DNA of 7,105 nt from the NCBI GenBank assembly GCA_002305415.1, contig DBQX01000066.1, positions 1 through 7,105 on the forward strand, in the 5' to 3' direction. Shown piece after piece: positions 5,812 to 7,105 of this stretch (positions within the stretch are counted from its first letter, which is position 1; each line of letters opens with the position of its first letter). This DNA is from Actinomycetales bacterium UBA1383. Lineage in GTDB: Bacteria; Actinomycetota; Actinomycetes; Actinomycetales; Actinomycetaceae. Below the pieces are notes generated by a model. The model was not told the DNA's origin and did not search any database. It saw only the letters and a program-made list of their open reading frames with translations. The translations under genes were made by a program, and so were the position numbers.

Positions 5812-6540
5812 GTGACGATTCGCATCGGCACCTCGGGCTGGAGCTACGACCACTGGGAGGGGGTGCTCTACCCGCCCGGTCTTCCCGCGGGGGACCGTCT
5901 CGCGGTGTACACCCAGCACTTCACCACCGTGGAACTCAACGCCAGCTTCTACCGCTGGCCCCGGGAGTCCACGTTCGCGTCGTGGAACCGCCGCCTGCCG
6001 CCGTACTTCCACATGACTGTCAAGGCGCCCCGGGGCCTCACCCACGCCAAGCGCCTCCACTCACCGGAGGAGTGGGTCGCGCGCATCTGTCGCTCCTTCC
6101 ACGCCCTGCGGGACCACCGCGGGGTCCTCCTCGTCCAGCTCCACCCCGCCCACGAGCGGGACGACGCCCGGCTCGACTGGTTCCTCTCCCGCTTCCCGGA
6201 GTGGGTGCGCATCGCGGTCGAGTTCCGCCACCCGACGTGGGTCCACGACGACGTCTTCCAGCTCCTCGAACGCCACCGGGCGTCCTACGTCGTCATGAGC
6301 GGGGCGGGGCTGCCGTGCGTCCTGCGGGCGACGTCGGACATCGCCTACGTGCGGCTGCACGGGCCCGATGACGTCCACCTCTACGGCGGCTCGTACTCGG
6401 AGGACGACATGCGCTGGTGGGCCGAACGACTCCATGAATGGGACGCGCAAGGGCGGGACGTCTACGCCTACTTCAACAACGACGGTGGCGGGAACGCGGT
6501 CCGGAACGCCCTGGCGCTGCGGCACCTCGCCGGGGCGTGA
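5812..6540 (+). CDS. DUF72 / YecE-family protein
   Basis: This is a 242-residue member of the DUF72 family (COG1801, YecE-like), a TIM-barrel-type cytoplasmic protein whose biochemical role is not established. Family landmarks run in order: IGTSGWSYDHW near the start (5-15), FTTVELNASFYR (37-48), FHMTVKAPRGLTHAKRL (66-82), LLVQLHP (106-112), IAVEFRHPTW (134-143), YVRLHG (179-184), YGGSYSEDDMRWWA (191-204) and YAYFNNDGGGNAVRNA (218-233). The conserved acidic and aromatic residues expected in the barrel are present, and the length (about 240-300 in relatives) suggests an intact gene. QLHP replaces the commoner QLPP. The gene starts 14 nt after the response regulator but seems to have its own -10 box, so co-function with the two-component system is not implied. 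The GTG start is favoured because the conserved GTSGW motif begins six residues in. Confidence 0.93.
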   Translation: MTIRIGTSGWSYDHWEGVLYPPGLPAGDRLAVYTQHFTTVELNASFYRWPRESTFASWNRRLPPYFHMTVKAPRGLTHAKRLHSPEEWVARICRSFHALRDHRGVLLVQLHPAHERDDARLDWFLSRFPEWVRIAVEFRHPTWVHDDVFQLLERHRASYVVMSGAGLPCVLRATSDIAYVRLHGPDDVHLYGGSYSEDDMRWWAERLHEWDAQGRDVYAYFNNDGGGNAVRNALALRHLAGA

Positions 6541-6544
6541 CGCC
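6534..6544. other. Compact inverted repeat at the convergent DUF72/deaminase gene ends
   Basis: GGCGTGACGCC spans the DUF72 stop codon and all 4 nt between the two convergent genes. The arms are GGCGT and ACGCC around a single base, so as RNA only a four-base stem with a TGA loop is feasible. There is no U-tract. It is the only candidate for a shared bidirectional terminator here, and a weak one. Confidence 0.2.
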
Positions 6545-6982
6545 TCAGTCCCAGTCCGTGAGACCGGGGCGGTCGTACTCGCCGCCGGGATGGACCACGC
6601 GCACGATCCCGGCCGCCGCGAGTGCCTTCCGGCACCCGGGGCAGGGCGGGTCGGTGATGTAGGCGGTGGCGCCCTTCGTGTCCCGGGTGGCGAACAGCAG
6701 CGCATTGATCTCGGCGTGGATCGCGATGCAGAAGCCGGGCGTCCCGGGCCGGTCGTAGTCCCCCAGGGCCGGGATCACGCTGTAGTCGAGCTGTCCGCGC
6801 GGGCACGCGCCGTCGAGGCAGTCGGGTTCCCCGGGTGCGGCGCCGTTGTACCCGGTGGCGATGATCCGGTGGTCGACGACGAGCACGGCACCCACCCTGC
6901 GGCGGTGGCACTTCGCCCGGGCCGAGACGGCATGGGCGATGCCGAGGAAGTACTCGTCCCAGGTGGGTACGTACGAGGACAT
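6545..6982 (-). CDS. dCMP/CMP deaminase family protein
   Basis: This is a 145-residue zinc-dependent cytidine/deoxycytidylate deaminase-family enzyme (ComEB/dCMP deaminase group), expected to hydrolyse dCMP to dUMP plus ammonia and so feed dTMP synthesis. The active-site motifs are HAEINALL (89-96; His89 zinc ligand, Glu91 proton shuttle) and PPCPGC (112-117; Cys114 and Cys117 zinc ligands). The N-terminal part has TWDEYFLGIA (7-16), KCHRRRVGAVLVVDHRIIATGYNGAAPG (24-51), then CLDGACPRG (55-63). In known dCMP deaminases, cysteines in this region can bind a second, structural zinc, so Cys25, Cys55 and Cys60 are candidates. The arrangement up to the HAE motif resembles Streptomyces CMP/dCMP deaminases. 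The start at ATG 6980-6982 is supported by AAAGGAG six bases upstream. The gene faces the DUF72 gene with a 4-nt gap. The substrate (dCMP rather than CMP or another deaminated base) is inferred from family resemblance. Confidence 0.92.
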   Translation of the reverse strand: MSSYVPTWDEYFLGIAHAVSARAKCHRRRVGAVLVVDHRIIATGYNGAAPGEPDCLDGACPRGQLDYSVIPALGDYDRPGTPGFCIAIHAEINALLFATRDTKGATAYITDPPCPGCRKALAAAGIVRVVHPGGEYDRPGLTDWD

Positions 6983-6988
6983 CGCGGG

Positions 6989-6995
6989 CTCCTTT
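6989..6995 (-). promoter_or_regulatory. Ribosome binding site of the deaminase gene
   Basis: On the minus strand AAAGGAG is followed by six bases (CCCGCG) and ATG at 6980-6982. This is a near-consensus Shine-Dalgarno sequence that fixes the start, so this gene has a 5' leader, unlike the apparently leaderless genes nearby. Confidence 0.85.
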
Positions 6996-7105
6996 GTCGC
7001 CCTCCCATCCTCCCACGAGCGCTGCCGTCCGCCGGATGAGTCCAGCCTGCAACCACCCGAACCGGGCCGGCCGCGCCACCCGCTAGTGGCCCGTGTTTGA
7101 AGTTG
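6996..7105. other. Leader/promoter side of the deaminase gene; otherwise unassigned
   Basis: No gene can be supported in these 110 bases. The stretch contains the palindrome GGCCGGCC (7065-7072) and a perfect five-base inverted repeat GCCAC/GTGGC (7075-7079 and 7086-7090, six-base loop). The deaminase promoter should lie here, but I see no TANNNT box with a plausible -35. One minus-strand frame ends at a TAG (7083-7085) after only six visible codons from the right edge; it could be the tail of a gene beyond the window, with the hairpin around its stop. Confidence 0.3.

Noticed and set aside
7030..7105. A tRNA-like GGTTCG segment on the minus strand near the right edge
   Set aside because: No acceptor, D or anticodon stem could be assembled around it; it is most likely chance in GC-rich DNA.
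1..7105. Defence island, toxin-antitoxin pair, prophage, insertion sequence or CRISPR array
   Set aside because: All six genes belong to ordinary chromosomal families. I saw no transposase, integrase, terminal inverted repeats, target-site duplications or regularly spaced repeats.

Overview
The window is very GC-rich, with G or C at most third codon positions. The genes look like those of a high-GC actinomycete, possibly in or near the Micrococcales; this placement is by eye and the genus is not resolved. Evidence for it includes a CMP deaminase with a middle region of the Streptomyces kind, DesK/NarX-type (HPK7) histidine kinase chemistry, a sugar-type ABC binding lipoprotein, and several start codons that lie 6-7 nt after a TANNNT box, as in actinobacterial leaderless transcripts. 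There are six genes, densely packed. I see no tRNA, rRNA, CRISPR array, insertion sequence or other mobile element.

Layout: (1) 1-1067, minus strand: a solute-binding lipoprotein of a carbohydrate-type ABC importer. It is cut off at the left edge, so the last part of the protein and any permease genes lie outside. (2) 1068-1184: a 117-nt gap holding several short inverted repeats and one direct repeat, the likely control region for the transporter gene. (3) 1185-2636, minus: a MurE-type Mur ligase with no other dcw-cluster gene beside it and an altered amino-acid-recognition motif. (4) 2637-2719: a divergent promoter region between murE and the kinase gene, with two TANNNT boxes, a perfect 12-bp palindrome and a second inverted repeat. 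(5) 2720-5020 and 5057-5797, plus: a two-component pair. The kinase is unusual, with a complete membrane-kinase module followed by a second membrane module and a degenerate kinase-like tail. The regulator has a receiver domain and an atypical LuxR-like DNA-binding domain. (6) 5812-6540, plus: a DUF72/YecE-family TIM-barrel protein, probably with its own leaderless promoter. (7) 6545-6982, minus: a dCMP-deaminase-family enzyme that meets the DUF72 gene tail to tail with 4 nt between them. (8) 6983-7105: its leader, with a strong ribosome binding site, and then unassigned sequence.

Only the kinase and regulator clearly form one functional unit. The other genes are probably separate chromosomal functions (wall synthesis, sugar uptake, nucleotide metabolism) that happen to be adjacent. 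The most interesting items are the double-module kinase with an apparently dead second half, and the isolated MurE with a changed specificity motif.
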